A DNA stretch of 64,000 bases from Ureibacillus aquaedulcis (lineage in GTDB: Bacteria; Bacillota; Bacilli; Bacillales_A; Planococcaceae): the NCBI RefSeq assembly GCF_030418165.1, contig NZ_JAUHTQ010000006.1, positions 124,001-188,000 of the forward strand, given 5' to 3'. This document shows, one piece after another, positions 18,004 through 27,407 of the stretch (within the stretch, counting starts at the first letter, position 1; every line of letters starts with the position of its first letter). A model generated the notes under the pieces. That model had not been told where the DNA came from. It saw only the letters and a program-made list of their open reading frames with translations, and ran no database searches. The position numbers were made by a program, and so were the translations under genes.

Positions 18004-18708
18004 CTAAAGCAACTTCTCCTCTAACATATTCTTTGTGACAGGCCCTAAAATTTGCTCAACAACCATTCCCGCTTCATCAACGATTATACTTGTCGGAAGA
18101 GTAAGTACTTCATAGTTAAGTAAAACCTCCCCTTCTTGATCCAATAAAATTGGAAAAGTGATTCCAAATTCACCAACGAAATGTTTGACCGTACTCGTGT
18201 TCGACTCTTTATCGGTCGTATTAATGGCAAGAATGACTACATTCTCCTTGGTTGTAAGTTCATCATAAAAATCCTGCATAGCCGGCATCTCTTCAACACA
18301 AGGAGGACACCAAGTAGCCCAAAAGTTGATAAAAACCTTCTTCCCTTCGAGGTCCGACAATCTAACGGTTTCCCCTGCTAAAGTTTTCAATTCAAAATTT
18401 GGTGCGCGAACATTCAAAGTACGGGTTTCCGTTTCTTGTGCATCATGTTCGTGATTGTGGTGATCCCCTTCCTCTGTATGGGAATCATCAGCTTCCTGTT
18501 CTTCAGTTAACCGATACTCTACTGTCCCATCTTTTGCATCTATTCCGGCGCTTTGGTCAAGAGGCTCCGCTTCTTCAACAAGTGAAGATATTCCTTTTTC
18601 TTCCTCATTTACGATAAAGATATTTGATGCGATCGTATAAATTACTCCGGCTAAAATGATTAATGAAAAACATAGACTTAGTATCTTCTTAGAAGGCAAC
18701 CTACTCAC
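18004..18708 (-). CDS. TlpA/ResA-like membrane-anchored thioredoxin with His/Glu-rich linker
   Basis: A 234-residue protein with one N-terminal membrane helix (about residues 8-33). A long acidic, His-rich extracytoplasmic linker follows (about 37-98, including DHHNHEHD). The thioredoxin fold is about 98-234 with redox motif C134-P-P-C137 in WATWCPPC and a cis-Pro in LPTSI. It is distinct from the resA product later in the window (CEPC motif). GTG start with GAGG 7 bases upstream. Probably a thiol-disulfide reductase or peroxiredoxin-like protein outside the membrane; the partner is unknown and the gene stands alone. Confidence 0.85.
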   Translation of the reverse strand: MSRLPSKKILSLCFSLIILAGVIYTIASNIFIVNEEEKGISSLVEEAEPLDQSAGIDAKDGTVEYRLTEEQEADDSHTEEGDHHNHEHDAQETETRTLNVRAPNFELKTLAGETVRLSDLEGKKVFINFWATWCPPCVEEMPAMQDFYDELTTKENVVILAINTTDKESNTSTVKHFVGEFGITFPILLDQEGEVLLNYEVLTLPTSIIVDEAGMVVEQILGPVTKNMLEEKLL

Positions 18709-18802
18709 CTACTTTCCTCACATACTTCTACAAGTATATGAGGAAAGTCTAGTTAAATGAGAGAAGTTTACGTGACGTTTAAATTAATCGCATTTAAAAT
18801 AC

Positions 18803-18835
18803 GAAAAAAACCGCCTCAAAAAATCGAGACGGTTT
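18803..18835 (-). terminator. Terminator of glnRA
   Basis: AAACCGCCTC (18808-18817) pairs with GAGACGGTTT (18826-18835) with one mismatch. The minus strand then reads TTTTTT. Located 16 bases past the glnA stop. Confidence 0.85.
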
Positions 18836-18850
18836 ACTTTGCACATTAAA

Positions 18851-20185
18851 TTAGTACATTTTTAAATATTGGTCGCGTTCCCAAGGGTGAACGGCAGTAC
18901 GGAACATATCATACTCAATTTCTTTTGCTTCTTTGAAGTTCGAATAGATGTGTTCACCAAGTGCCGACTTGATTACTTCATCTTGCTCCAAGTATGAAAG
19001 AGCTTCTAGCAGGGAACCTGGTAAACTCTCAATTCCGTTTTCTTTTAACTCAGCAGAATTCATCACATAGATGTTGCGATCTACCGGAGCCGGTGGTGTT
19101 AAACCGTTGCGGATACCATCTAAACCAGCTTCAAGAAGAACAGCTAAAGCTAAGTAAGGGTTAGCTGATGGATCAACCGAACGCAATTCAACACGTGTAG
19201 ATAAACCACGGGATGCCGGGATACGGATTAACGGCGAGCGGTTACGAGCCGACCAAGCGATGTAACATGGCGCCTCGTATCCAGGTACCAAACGTTTGTA
19301 AGAGTTTACTAACGGGTTAGTTACCGCCGTGAATGCTTTGGCGTGCTTCATGATACCCGCCATGAATGAACGTGCAGTATCTGATAATTGCAACTCTGCC
19401 TCTTCATCGAAGAACACGTTTTTGTCGCCGCTGAATAATGAAAGGTTTGCGTGCATACCAGATCCATTTACACCGAATAATGGTTTTGGCATGAATGTAG
19501 CATGTAAACCGTGTTTGCGAGCGATTGTTTTCACAACTAATTTGAATGTTTGGATGTTGTCGCAAGCTTCAACTGCGTTTGCATATTTGAAGTCGATTTC
19601 GTGTTGACCAGGTGCTACCTCATGGTGGGAAGCTTCGATCTCAAAGCCCATTTCCTCAAGTTCCAGCACGATATCGCGACGGCAGTTTTCACCAAGGTCA
19701 GTTGGCGCCAAGTCAAAGTAGCCGCCATCATCGTTTAGTTCTAATGTAGGCTCCCCTTTTTCGTCTAATTTAAATAAGAAGAATTCTGGCTCAGGTCCTA
19801 AGTTAAAGCTTGTAAAGCCTAACTCCTCCATATTAGCCAATACACGTTTTAAGTTTGCTCGAGGATCGCCAGCGAATGGCGTTCCATCCGGATTTGTAAT
19901 GTCACAGATTAATCGAGCCACTTTCCCTTTTTCAGCAGTCCAAGGGAAAATTACGAATGTATCTAAATCTGGTTTTAGGTACATATCAGATTCTTCGATA
20001 CGTACAAAACCTTCAATTGATGATCCGTCGAACATCATTTTGTCATCAAGTGCTTTATCTAATTGGCTTAATGGAATTTCTACGTTTTTAATAGTGCCTA
20101 GAATGTCGGTAAACTGCAAACGGATGTATTTTACGCCCTCATCTTTCACGATTTGTTTAATGTCTTCTTTTGTGTACTTAACCAA
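18851..20185 (-). CDS. glnA: Glutamine synthetase type I (GSI-alpha)
   Basis: ATP-dependent synthesis of glutamine from glutamate and ammonium; also the sensor that controls GlnR/TnrA in Bacilli. Conserved blocks: [39 protein letters not shown] and the ATP-site RIPASRG. At 444 residues it lacks the 25-residue insert and the adenylylation tyrosine region of GSI-beta enzymes. The start is a TTG with AGGAG 10 bases upstream and aligns with the B. subtilis N-terminus. Cotranscribed with glnR. Confidence 0.98.
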   Translation of the reverse strand: MVKYTKEDIKQIVKDEGVKYIRLQFTDILGTIKNVEIPLSQLDKALDDKMMFDGSSIEGFVRIEESDMYLKPDLDTFVIFPWTAEKGKVARLICDITNPDGTPFAGDPRANLKRVLANMEELGFTSFNLGPEPEFFLFKLDEKGEPTLELNDDGGYFDLAPTDLGENCRRDIVLELEEMGFEIEASHHEVAPGQHEIDFKYANAVEACDNIQTFKLVVKTIARKHGLHATFMPKPLFGVNGSGMHANLSLFSGDKNVFFDEEAELQLSDTARSFMAGIMKHAKAFTAVTNPLVNSYKRLVPGYEAPCYIAWSARNRSPLIRIPASRGLSTRVELRSVDPSANPYLALAVLLEAGLDGIRNGLTPPAPVDRNIYVMNSAELKENGIESLPGSLLEALSYLEQDEVIKSALGEHIYSNFKEAKEIEYDMFRTAVHPWERDQYLKMY

Positions 20186-20235
20186 TTAATCCACTCTCCT
20201 AATATTATAAATTATTAAAAAATTCAAAATATAAT

Positions 20236-20634
20236 TTACTCGCCTTTCGCCTGGAAGAAACGAGATAAATCTCCTTGTCTTATGGAAGCCTTTTGCATAA
20301 TTTGCGCTTGCTGCATTTCCTCACGCAAAATTGATCGAAGCTCTGAATCTGAAATTGCCATTTTGTTAGAAGATTTCACATAATTGTTGTTTTTTCTCAT
20401 ATCGAATACTTTTTTGATTCCTGCCATGTTAATCCCCTGGTCAAGAAGTTCACGAATTTCTAATAGTGCATCAACATCGTCAAGTGAGAACATTCTGCGG
20501 TTGCCCTCTGATCTAGCGGGTTCAATAAGTTTATGTTCTTCATAATATCGAATTTGCCTTGCGGTTAGCTCCGTTAATTGCATCACCATGCTTATAGGGA
20601 GTAACGGCATTGCTCTTCGAAACTCTCGACTCAT
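20236..20634 (-). CDS. glnR: MerR-family nitrogen repressor GlnR
   Basis: Represses glnRA and other nitrogen genes when glutamine is abundant, through feedback-inhibited glutamine synthetase. The MerR helix-turn-helix is at about residues 10-75, with TARQIRYYEEHKLI and SEGNRRMFSLDDVDALLEI. The short C-terminal tail ends in residues likely involved in glutamine-synthetase sensing. The ATG at 20634 has GGAGG 8 bases upstream; an ATG two codons earlier is too close. It precedes glnA by about 50 bases. Confidence 0.95.
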   Translation of the reverse strand: MSREFRRAMPLLPISMVMQLTELTARQIRYYEEHKLIEPARSEGNRRMFSLDDVDALLEIRELLDQGINMAGIKKVFDMRKNNNYVKSSNKMAISDSELRSILREEMQQAQIMQKASIRQGDLSRFFQAKGE

Positions 20635-20660
20635 CGACATCGCCTCCCTTTCATACGTTT

Positions 20661-20711
20661 ATTCTAAACTATGTTATTTATAATATCAATACCATGTAAG
20701 GAAAAATAACA
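20661..20711 (-). promoter_or_regulatory. glnRA promoter with paired GlnR/TnrA boxes
   Basis: Minus strand: TGTTATTTTTCCTTACA (20695-20711) is a perfect TGTnA-N7-TnACA box. TGATATTATAAATAACA (20672-20688) is a second box, one base off, which contains the -35 TTGATA (20684-20689). A 17-base spacer leads to TAGAAT (20661-20666). The same box/-35 layout is known from the B. subtilis glnRA promoter. Confidence 0.92.
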
Positions 20712-20879
20712 TATTAAAATTAGATTTTATTCATCTATTTTTTAGATAAAACAAAACACCTACAGACAGTAAGGTTCACGGAGTTCCGTCGGTGATTTTA
20801 ATGAATTTTCTGAGTAGATATTTTGTTGGATGGTAGTTTACTAGGAGCTTTCATTTGGTGTTAGAAATACTTTCAACCA

Positions 20880-21475
20880 ACCTCTCATTGGTTATTTATA
20901 ATACTTTTAGGCAATACGGTGCACTGGTGGCGCTTTTCGGTTACCGTTACCACCTCGTTCATGCTATTTCGGGCTATGATGATGCTTCTCGGTTACAGTT
21001 TACATCTTGTCCATGGTGTTTTTGGCTCTGATGAGGCTTCTCAGTTACCGATTTCACTTCCTTCAAGGTATTTCGGGATTCGAGGATGCTCCTCGGTTAC
21101 CGTTGCCACCTCGTCCATGCTATACCGGGCTCCGAGGATGCTTCTCAGTTACCCATATCACTTCCTTCAAGGTATTTCGGGATTCGAGGATGCTTCTCAG
21201 TTACCATTACACCTCATTCATGCTCTACCGGGCTCCGAGGAGGCTTCTCATTTACCGATTTCACTACCTTCAAAGTATTTTGGGATTCGAGGATGCTCCT
21301 CGGTTACCATTGCCACCTCATTCATGCTATACCAGGCTCCGAGGATGCTTATCAGTACCGATAATCACCTCGTGCAGCAATTGCTAGGCACCGACAGAGC
21401 TTCTCGATTACCGATAAAACTTTTTTGAGTACTTCCCGGCACCGAAAATACTAACATCGATAATTAAGTATTCGA
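20880..21475. repeat. Diverged tandem array of about eleven 52-bp units, locus 1
   Basis: The core GCTTCTCGGTTACCG or a variant begins at 20932, 20984, 21036, 21088, 21140, 21192, 21243, 21295, 21347 and 21399, a 52-base step with a single 51. Decayed copies are visible near 20880 and 21451. Alternate units resemble each other more (104-bp super-repeat): one type carries TTCACTTCCTTCAAGGTATT, the other CCACCTCGTCCATGCTATA. Each unit also holds GAG-N7-CTC. Open frames exist in all three phases only because the unit is repeated and stop-poor; no ribosome sites fit. It lies between the ribU terminator and the glnRA promoter. Confidence 0.85.
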
Positions 21476-21516
21476 AAACTCCAGACCTCTTCTCAAAAAC
21501 CCCCTAAATGCAACAA

Positions 21517-21566
21517 CAAAAAAAGCCGTCCATCAAGTCAAATTACATCGACTTAACGAACGGCTT
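21517..21566 (-). terminator. Terminator of ribU
   Basis: AAGCCGT (21523-21529) pairs with ACGGCTT (21560-21566), with an inner AAGTC/GACTT stem. The minus strand continues TTTTTTT. Confidence 0.82.
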
Positions 21567-21577
21567 CAAAATGCGAT

Positions 21578-22159
21578 TTATAATAAATATTGTGCTCTCT
21601 GATTGTCGATCCATACTTTCATTGTACGGAACAGTAAAATTACGATAACCATGAGTATAATCCCTTTAATCAAATTAAACGGCAAGATTCCTAACACAAT
21701 TGTCTCTTTCATATCGAAAGTACCCCATCCAAGAAGGGAAGTGTACATAGGTAAAAACGCTACATAGTTTAATAGGCTCATCCCTAATGACATAATCACT
21801 GTACCAACTACTAGACCAAAGCTTAACCCTTTAATTGTAGGAAACTTTTTATAGATATAGTAGACAGGTAGAATAAATAAGAGCCCTGTTGCGAAGTTTG
21901 CCATATGGCCAACCGGAATTCCTGTTGGCGTCCCTGAAAAAATCCAGTCCAAAATGTTTTTGAACAATTCTACTAAAATACCAGCTACAGGTCCCATCGT
22001 GATTGTCGCAATCAATGCAGGTACATCACTGAAATCGATCTGTAAAAATACAGGGAACCCTGGAAGCGGAAAATTAATTAGCATCAACACGAATGAGATA
22101 CTACTTAACATTGCGATTGTTACGAAAGAACGCAACTTTAGCTTTTGATTTACCATCAT
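21578..22159 (-). CDS. ribU: Riboflavin ECF transporter S component RibU
   Basis: Substrate-binding membrane subunit that captures riboflavin and works with the shared EcfA/A'/T module encoded elsewhere. About six membrane helices; the family block FPLPGFPVFLQIDFSDVPAL, just 20 residues, is near residue 30, and GVPVGHMANF-like sequence (GIPVGHMANFATG) is near residue 88. I chose the ATG at 22159 (194 residues) because AGGAG lies 5 bases upstream. The FMN riboswitch directly upstream confirms flavin regulation. Confidence 0.95.
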   Translation of the reverse strand: MMVNQKLKLRSFVTIAMLSSISFVLMLINFPLPGFPVFLQIDFSDVPALIATITMGPVAGILVELFKNILDWIFSGTPTGIPVGHMANFATGLLFILPVYYIYKKFPTIKGLSFGLVVGTVIMSLGMSLLNYVAFLPMYTSLLGWGTFDMKETIVLGILPFNLIKGIILMVIVILLFRTMKVWIDNQRAQYLL

Positions 22160-22230
22160 ACTCTCTCCTCTTTGCTGATTCAACTTAGCAAGAAGAAAGG
22201 ACAGCCTTTCAATTATTCCTTTCGCTGCAC

Positions 22231-22263
22231 AATAAAATCCCTTACGCTAATTTGCATAAGGGA
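22231..22263 (-). terminator. Riboswitch-controlled terminator ahead of ribU
   Basis: TCCCTTACGC (22238-22247) pairs with GCATAAGGGA (22254-22263). The minus strand continues TTTTATT. It lies between the FMN aptamer and ribU and is the likely expression platform for transcription attenuation. Confidence 0.8.
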
Positions 22264-22430
22264 GAACTCAGGCACATTGAAAACAGGAAAAATTGCACGT
22301 TAAATTGAGCATCGCTTCTGACTTTAAAAAACAGATACTCAAAAAATAGCAAATCAAATACGAAATTTTCGCATTTGCATTACTTTTAACGTACAGTTTC
22401 CTTCGAATAACGAAAAGAGACCGTACCTTC

Positions 22431-22600
22431 ACCTTCTCCCATCCAGACTATACTGTCGGCTTTGGAATCTCACCAAATCCTGCTCTTAACAAGCTCGCGG
22501 GCTGAAGAAACCTTTATGCAAAGCCCTCCAAGTAAATGGTCGGAAATTGCGGCTTCTATTACCGCCGGTCGGGAATTACACCCTGCCCCGAAGATGAATC
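22431..22600 (-). ncRNA. FMN riboswitch (RFN element)
   Basis: Minus strand shows the ordered RFN blocks: ATCTTCGGGGCAGGGTG, AATTCCCGACCGGCGGTA, GAAGCC, AGCCCGCGAGC, CAGGATTTGGTGAGATTCC, AAAGCCGACAGT and GGATGGGAGAAGGT. FMN binding should favour the downstream terminator and switch off ribU, as known for RFN elements upstream of riboflavin transporters. Confidence 0.97.
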
Positions 22601-22704
22601 AATATTTAATTTAGTGTTACAGCATTATTATATCTCGATTTTGAGATGATGTAAAGATGTAGTACTGGATAATCCCTACTCAACCGCTTGACATTTTTCG
22701 TTAA

Positions 22705-23940
22705 TTATTGAAATACAGTCCAATAGGGCACTTCATTTGCTCCAATTGGCTTAGGTAATGGAGACAAAAAATCGAATCCTTGCCATTCTGTTTGTACTAC
22801 ATTTTCAAATTGTACATTCATGCCAAAACTAGCACCTGTCAACAAGATCCCCTCAATCATCTGCATTGCCTGCACTTGATCAAAACGATCCAAATCCACT
22901 TCTTCTGTAAATCGAACGGTTACAACCTGATTTTCTTCCGTTATCTCGAAATCTATCCCCTCCAAGATAACAGATTGATAAATATCATTCGTTTCTTCTT
23001 TCATAGCAGCAATAGCTTCCTCTACCGTTGAAAATGCTTCCCTGAAATTTGGAACCAGATACGTTGAACCATCCGACTGTGTAAAGCTAAAGTAATTATA
23101 TTGAGTCATTTCACTATTTAAACGAATAGGCTCACTCGGTTCCCCTACTTCACTAAATAAAAAAGGAGAACCTTCTTCATTTAAGATTGCCGCCTCATCA
23201 TATGAATTGCCGAAAGTATCAATCAATGAAGCGTAATACGTTGTCAGAGTTGCAGTCGCCATATCATATTGTTGATCGTTGGGTAAAGTATGGATAACTT
23301 GATCACCTGATTCCGTAATTTTCCCTGCATACGGATGATACTCCGCAAAACCTATCGCACTTTCATTAAATAGAGGTGCATAATGATTATAGAGTTCTAC
23401 CCCTGTTGGCGCTGCATTGCCAAAATCCTGTTGAATGATATCATTTGGAATCAAAACAGTTACAGGTAGGCTATCCGCAGCATCGCTAGCTAATCCAAGT
23501 TTGAAAACTGTATTCCCCTCGACTTCCTCAGGGTAAACAGCCGTACGAAGATCCCCGGTATCTGTATTCATGATACTCATCTCAGACTCTTCTGTTGTCG
23601 ATTCCTTACTCTTCATTTCTTCTTGCAGATTGCTCGTATCACTTGATTCAGTTGTAACTGCACTTTCCTCCGCAGTATCGAATAAAATATTGCGGTTCAT
23701 AAGTGACGGTACAAGAATTGCGAGCAAAAATATGGCTGCTATTGAAACGGCAATTGGAACCCAATTGAATTTCTTCGGTTGATTAGTTTTTGAAGCATTC
23801 GAATCTAAAGGCTCATCATCAAAAAGACCGTCCTCTTTTAAACGCTTTAAAACGTCTTCTTTTGAACGTTGATCATGAATCTTTGGTACTTTTCCAAGTA
23901 AGTCTTCTATTTTGCCGTCTTCCCATTTATCATGATTCAT
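22705..23940 (-). CDS. rsiX: Anti-sigma-X factor RsiX
   Basis: A 411-residue membrane protein holding SigX inactive. The cytosolic N-terminus (residues 1-57) contains IEDLLGKVPKIHDQRSKEDV, close to the B. subtilis RsiX sigma-binding segment. One membrane helix spans about 60-80. A large extracytoplasmic domain follows, rich in Ser/Thr/Glu near 90-125. The start overlaps the sigX stop as ATGA, with AAAGGAGG 10 bases upstream, giving tight coupling. B. subtilis RsiX has 368 residues; the extracellular part is longer here. Confidence 0.9.
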   Translation of the reverse strand: MNHDKWEDGKIEDLLGKVPKIHDQRSKEDVLKRLKEDGLFDDEPLDSNASKTNQPKKFNWVPIAVSIAAIFLLAILVPSLMNRNILFDTAEESAVTTESSDTSNLQEEMKSKESTTEESEMSIMNTDTGDLRTAVYPEEVEGNTVFKLGLASDAADSLPVTVLIPNDIIQQDFGNAAPTGVELYNHYAPLFNESAIGFAEYHPYAGKITESGDQVIHTLPNDQQYDMATATLTTYYASLIDTFGNSYDEAAILNEEGSPFLFSEVGEPSEPIRLNSEMTQYNYFSFTQSDGSTYLVPNFREAFSTVEEAIAAMKEETNDIYQSVILEGIDFEITEENQVVTVRFTEEVDLDRFDQVQAMQMIEGILLTGASFGMNVQFENVVQTEWQGFDFLSPLPKPIGANEVPYWTVFQ

Positions 23941-24476
23941 CCGCGATTCGCCTCCTTTTCTTCGGTAGTAGTTGTTAATATTTCTCTTAGCTTATTGATT
24001 GCTCTATGCTGGGTTGTCTTGACCTTGCCTTCTGTCCAATTCAAGATTGCTGCTGTTTCAGCAATCGACAATTCCTGAAAATAACGCATAATAATGACCA
24101 TTTTTTGATCACCTGTACATTTTTCGAGTGCCTCCAATAACTCACGCATCTCATCATTCAACTCAGTTAGAAGATCTGGGGATTTCATAGGGGAAACAAG
24201 ATTGTCCGTTTCCCAATTAAACGCATCGAAAGCATGTGAGGAACGTACCGCATTTTTTCTGAAATAATCGATTGCCACATTTTTGGCAATGGCAAATAGC
24301 CATGTTTTTTCAGTGCTTCTTCCCTGAAAACGCTCATAAGATTTTAAAACCCTTACATAAACCTCATGGGATAAGTCTTCGGCAACCGAACGATTCTTGA
24401 CCATATAGATTAAAAATTGGAAAACATCCTGATGATATAAATCATACAAACGATGGAATATGGATTCTTTCACCAT
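23937..24476 (-). CDS. sigX: ECF RNA polymerase sigma factor SigX
   Basis: Extracytoplasmic-function sigma factor controlling cell-surface modification genes (net charge, cationic peptide resistance in B. subtilis). Region 2 contains DLSHEVYVRVLKSYERFQGR followed by STEKTWLFAIAKNVAIDYFRK. Region 4 contains LSIAETAAILNWTEGKVKTT. Start at ATG 24476 (179 residues) with GGGGGTGG upstream. It overlaps rsiX by 4 bases and follows resDE, the same order as B. subtilis. Its promoter has the sequence its own product should read. Confidence 0.93.
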   Translation of the reverse strand: MVKESIFHRLYDLYHQDVFQFLIYMVKNRSVAEDLSHEVYVRVLKSYERFQGRSTEKTWLFAIAKNVAIDYFRKNAVRSSHAFDAFNWETDNLVSPMKSPDLLTELNDEMRELLEALEKCTGDQKMVIIMRYFQELSIAETAAILNWTEGKVKTTQHRAINKLREILTTTTEEKEANRG

Positions 24477-24500
24477 GCCACCCCCGTTCCTATAAAATTT

Positions 24501-24526
24501 GTCGTACTCCAAGGTAAAAAGTTTCA
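24501..24526 (-). promoter_or_regulatory. Autoregulatory ECF (SigX-type) promoter
   Basis: Minus strand TGAAAC (24521-24526), 16-base spacer, CGAC (24501-24504), 25 bases before the sigX ATG. AAC at -35 is the ECF hallmark, and CGAC at -10 is the variant associated with SigX. Confidence 0.8.
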
Positions 24527-24591
24527 GGAAAATGTCCTATATCCCACATGATATCCCCTTCACATTTCCGTTCCAGATCTGATTGCCTATG

Positions 24592-24640
24592 AAAAAAAGG
24601 TATCCCCAAAGTCATATTCACATACTTTAGAGATACCCTT
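24592..24640 (-). terminator. Terminator after resE
   Basis: Interrupted stem AAGGTATC...AAAGT with ACTTT...GATACCCTT. The minus strand then continues with seven T's. It separates resDE from sigX-rsiX. Confidence 0.75.
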
Positions 24641-24735
24641 ATTTACAGCTTAGAGAGTATTGAATTAGCTGCATAAGTGTATTCGTCTTATTTCCCAAGA
24701 GCCCGTGCATTTAGCGGGCATACCAAACCTACTCT

Positions 24736-26511
24736 TTACAATGGCAGGTAGAAAGTAAAGGATGTTCCCTTACCCAGCTCACTATCCACACGGATATTTC
24801 CTTTATGGGCTTCAACGATATTTTTAGCTATGGCAAGCCCTAAGCCCGTGCCACCTTTAGAGCGTGTTCTCGCTTTATCCGCCTTATAAAAGCGCTCAAA
24901 TACATATGGCAGATCCTCCTGCGGAATTCCTTCCCCTGTGTCTGAAACCTGTATTCTCGCATAGGACAGTTCCTGTTCTACGGAGACCGTTACACTGCCT
25001 TCAGTCGGTGTATGTCGTATTGCATTATCAATCAAGTTTGTAAGCACTTGTTCGATTCGGTCCTCATCCAGACTGATCAGGACACTTTGAGCAAGACTTG
25101 TTTTAAATTGCAATTCGACTTTCTTCTCTTTCGCTACTTGGGTAAACTTCTGGGTAATCCGCTCAACTACATCGACTACCTGAACTTCATCCTTATACAG
25201 CGTCGTATGGCCATTTTCCATACGGGCAAGATCAAGCAGATCGTTCACAAGGCGACTCATCCGTTGAGACTCGTCATAAATGATCCGGGTAATTTCATTA
25301 CGTTCTTCTTCATCGGAAACGACATCATCCAACAAGGCTTCCGAATATCCTTGCAGCATTGCAATAGGAGTACGAAGCTCGTGGGATACATTGGCGATAA
25401 AATCGGAACGTAATTTTTCCAGTCGTATTCGTTCTGTCATATCCCGAATGACAGCAATGGCTCCACGAATGGATTGTTCGCTATTCTTCAACGGACTGAT
25501 TGTAATGCGATAGTAGGAACCATTGATTTCAATGTCTTCTTCCAATTTATCCTCAAAACTTAAAACATGTTCCAGCATTTCAAAAACTTCCTGAGGAATC
25601 GGGCGCTCATTTTCACCTTTTTTGTTCATAAACCATTTCTGAAGCAATTTATCTGCTGGCGGGTTACTTAGAAGAATTGTTCGATCACTGTTAAATGTAA
25701 TCACACTATCCGTCATGGATGTCAACACACTTGCCAATTGCTCTTTTTCTTGATTGATGACTTCCAAATGATGCTTTAATTGCCGACCCATTTGGTTAAA
25801 AGCTACTGCTAATTGCCCAATTTCATCATTTTGTGTTGTTGGCAAGGTTTCATCGAATTTACCTTTTGCCAGTTCAAAAGCATGTTCCCGCATTTTCCTA
25901 AGCGGCCATGTAATTCGTGAAGAAAGGAAAAATGCAAAAAATGTGGTTAGCACAAAGGCAATAAAGGCTGAAAGAAAGACAATTTTTGTTGTTTCCTGTG
26001 ATGTTTTATGAAGTGCACTTGGGTTTTGATAGATAAAAATTGCCCCATGCAATTTGTCATCACTTTTTAATGGATAGCTTAATACAATGTAGGTTTCCAT
26101 TTTGCCTTCTTCTATTTGTGAGGGCAAAATCATGCGATCCAGTATTGGTTCGGTAGATTCAAAAATTTCATTAAAGTTTTTATTCTTTAAAATATCATTT
26201 TGAATTTCAATATTATTTAAACCCGTTTGAAAAGCAGATACGACTTCTTTTTCCTGCGAAACGATAAAAGCATTCGTATCTTCGGTAATCATTTCATTAA
26301 TAATTTCATCCGTTAACTGTTCCAAATCGTAGTTATCAACAATACTTGCAATCGTCGAGGCAGTTTGTCTTAAGGAAATATCAGCTTGTTCCTGGTGGTA
26401 ATCTTCTAAAAATTCCAGCATCAATACAGTAAAGACGAACAATACAAACGAAACGAGAAGCAATATGGTTAACCATAGCTTCCCGACAATACTGCTCCAT
26501 ATCCTATTCAT
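24736..26511 (-). CDS. resE: Sensor histidine kinase ResE
   Basis: Kinase partner of ResD, responding to oxygen limitation/respiratory state. Two membrane helices (about residues 10-30 and 180-200) frame an extracytoplasmic sensor. A HAMP domain ([19 protein letters not shown]), a PAS region and HisKA ([16 protein letters not shown], phospho-His) follow. The HATPase has N, G1 (DTGEGIP) and G2 ([11 protein letters not shown]) boxes. Length 591 (B. subtilis 593). The start overlaps the resD stop by 8 bases. Confidence 0.96.
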   Translation of the reverse strand: MNRIWSSIVGKLWLTILLLVSFVLFVFTVLMLEFLEDYHQEQADISLRQTASTIASIVDNYDLEQLTDEIINEMITEDTNAFIVSQEKEVVSAFQTGLNNIEIQNDILKNKNFNEIFESTEPILDRMILPSQIEEGKMETYIVLSYPLKSDDKLHGAIFIYQNPSALHKTSQETTKIVFLSAFIAFVLTTFFAFFLSSRITWPLRKMREHAFELAKGKFDETLPTTQNDEIGQLAVAFNQMGRQLKHHLEVINQEKEQLASVLTSMTDSVITFNSDRTILLSNPPADKLLQKWFMNKKGENERPIPQEVFEMLEHVLSFEDKLEEDIEINGSYYRITISPLKNSEQSIRGAIAVIRDMTERIRLEKLRSDFIANVSHELRTPIAMLQGYSEALLDDVVSDEEERNEITRIIYDESQRMSRLVNDLLDLARMENGHTTLYKDEVQVVDVVERITQKFTQVAKEKKVELQFKTSLAQSVLISLDEDRIEQVLTNLIDNAIRHTPTEGSVTVSVEQELSYARIQVSDTGEGIPQEDLPYVFERFYKADKARTRSKGGTGLGLAIAKNIVEAHKGNIRVDSELGKGTSFTFYLPL

Positions 26512-27220
26512 TCACAACCTCAAATTTATACCCTACGCCCCAAACAGTGACAATCATTTTCGCAGCATCTTCCGATACACGATTTAGTTTTTCGCGCAGT
26601 CTTTTGACGTGTGTATCAACCGTACGCAAATCTCCGAAGAAATCATAATGCCATACTTCTTTTAATAATTGCTCACGATCGAATACCTTATCCGGCGCTT
26701 TAGCCAAGAAATATAATAGCTCATATTCCTTTGGCGTTAAATTAACTTCTGTTCCATCTGCTGATACTCTGTGTGCATCATGGTCAATCGTTAAATGTGG
26801 AAATACCACTAAATCTTTTGAAGTAGACGGAGTTGAAACGGGTGAAAATGCAGAAGAACGGCGTAAAATCGCTTTCACACGCAGTATTACTTCCCGAGGG
26901 CTAAATGGTTTTACTATATAATCATCAGCACCAAGTTCAAACCCTTGTACACGGTTTGCTTCCTCACCCTTCGCAGTCAATAATATGATTGGTGTTGTCT
27001 TGGTTTCACGGAGTTCCTCACAAACTTGCAGGCCATCTTTTTCCGGCATCATTATGTCTAAGAGAATACAATGGTAATCTTTTTCTAACGCCATTGCGAG
27101 AGCCATTTCACCATTTTCAGCTTCATCTACTTCATACCCTTCACGTTCAAGGTACATTTTTAATAAGCGGCGAATACGGTCTTCATCATCTACTACTAAT
27201 ACAGATATATTTTCAGACAT
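26504..27220 (-). CDS. resD: Response regulator ResD
   Basis: OmpR/PhoB-type activator of aerobic and anaerobic respiration genes. Receiver domain with phosphoacceptor D55 in LLDIMMPEKDG and the conserved Thr/Lys (LLTAKG, VKPFSP). Winged-helix domain with LTPKEYELLYFLA and DLRTVDTHVKRLREKL. I chose the ATG at 27220 (238 residues) with GAGAGGGG upstream. A terminator separates it from resC, so resDE has its own promoter. Confidence 0.96.
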   Translation of the reverse strand: MSENISVLVVDDEDRIRRLLKMYLEREGYEVDEAENGEMALAMALEKDYHCILLDIMMPEKDGLQVCEELRETKTTPIILLTAKGEEANRVQGFELGADDYIVKPFSPREVILRVKAILRRSSAFSPVSTPSTSKDLVVFPHLTIDHDAHRVSADGTEVNLTPKEYELLYFLAKAPDKVFDREQLLKEVWHYDFFGDLRTVDTHVKRLREKLNRVSEDAAKMIVTVWGVGYKFEVVNE

Positions 27221-27358
27221 AGGTTTTACCCCTCTCATTCTTTCTCTTTCCTATTGTACAATTTCATGTAATAAATTTAAAGGATATATTAGAAAACTTA
27301 GCGTGACGCAAGTTTTTGTCCATAAGCAAGGATATACCCGCGTCAAAGAGGAGTTCTT

Positions 27359-27397
27359 GCAAAAAGAAAGTTCTCCCCATTCACGGGAAGAACTTTC
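27359..27397 (-). terminator. Terminator after resC
   Basis: GAAAGTTCTCCCC (27366-27378) pairs with GGGAAGAACTTTC (27385-27397). The minus strand continues CTTTTTGC. It ends the resABC transcript 11 bases past resC. Confidence 0.87.
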
Positions 27398-27407
27398 GTC
27401 ATTTCAT

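Noticed and set aside
20919-21428. Open frames of 92-169 residues inside the 52-bp array
   Set aside because: All three frames are open because the stop-poor unit is repeated with a length that is not a multiple of three. No ribosome site, biased composition, and the same DNA reads as three unrelated peptides.
20880-21475. CRISPR array
   Set aside because: No identical repeat with unique spacers; the whole unit drifts, the period is 52 bp throughout, and no cas genes are present.
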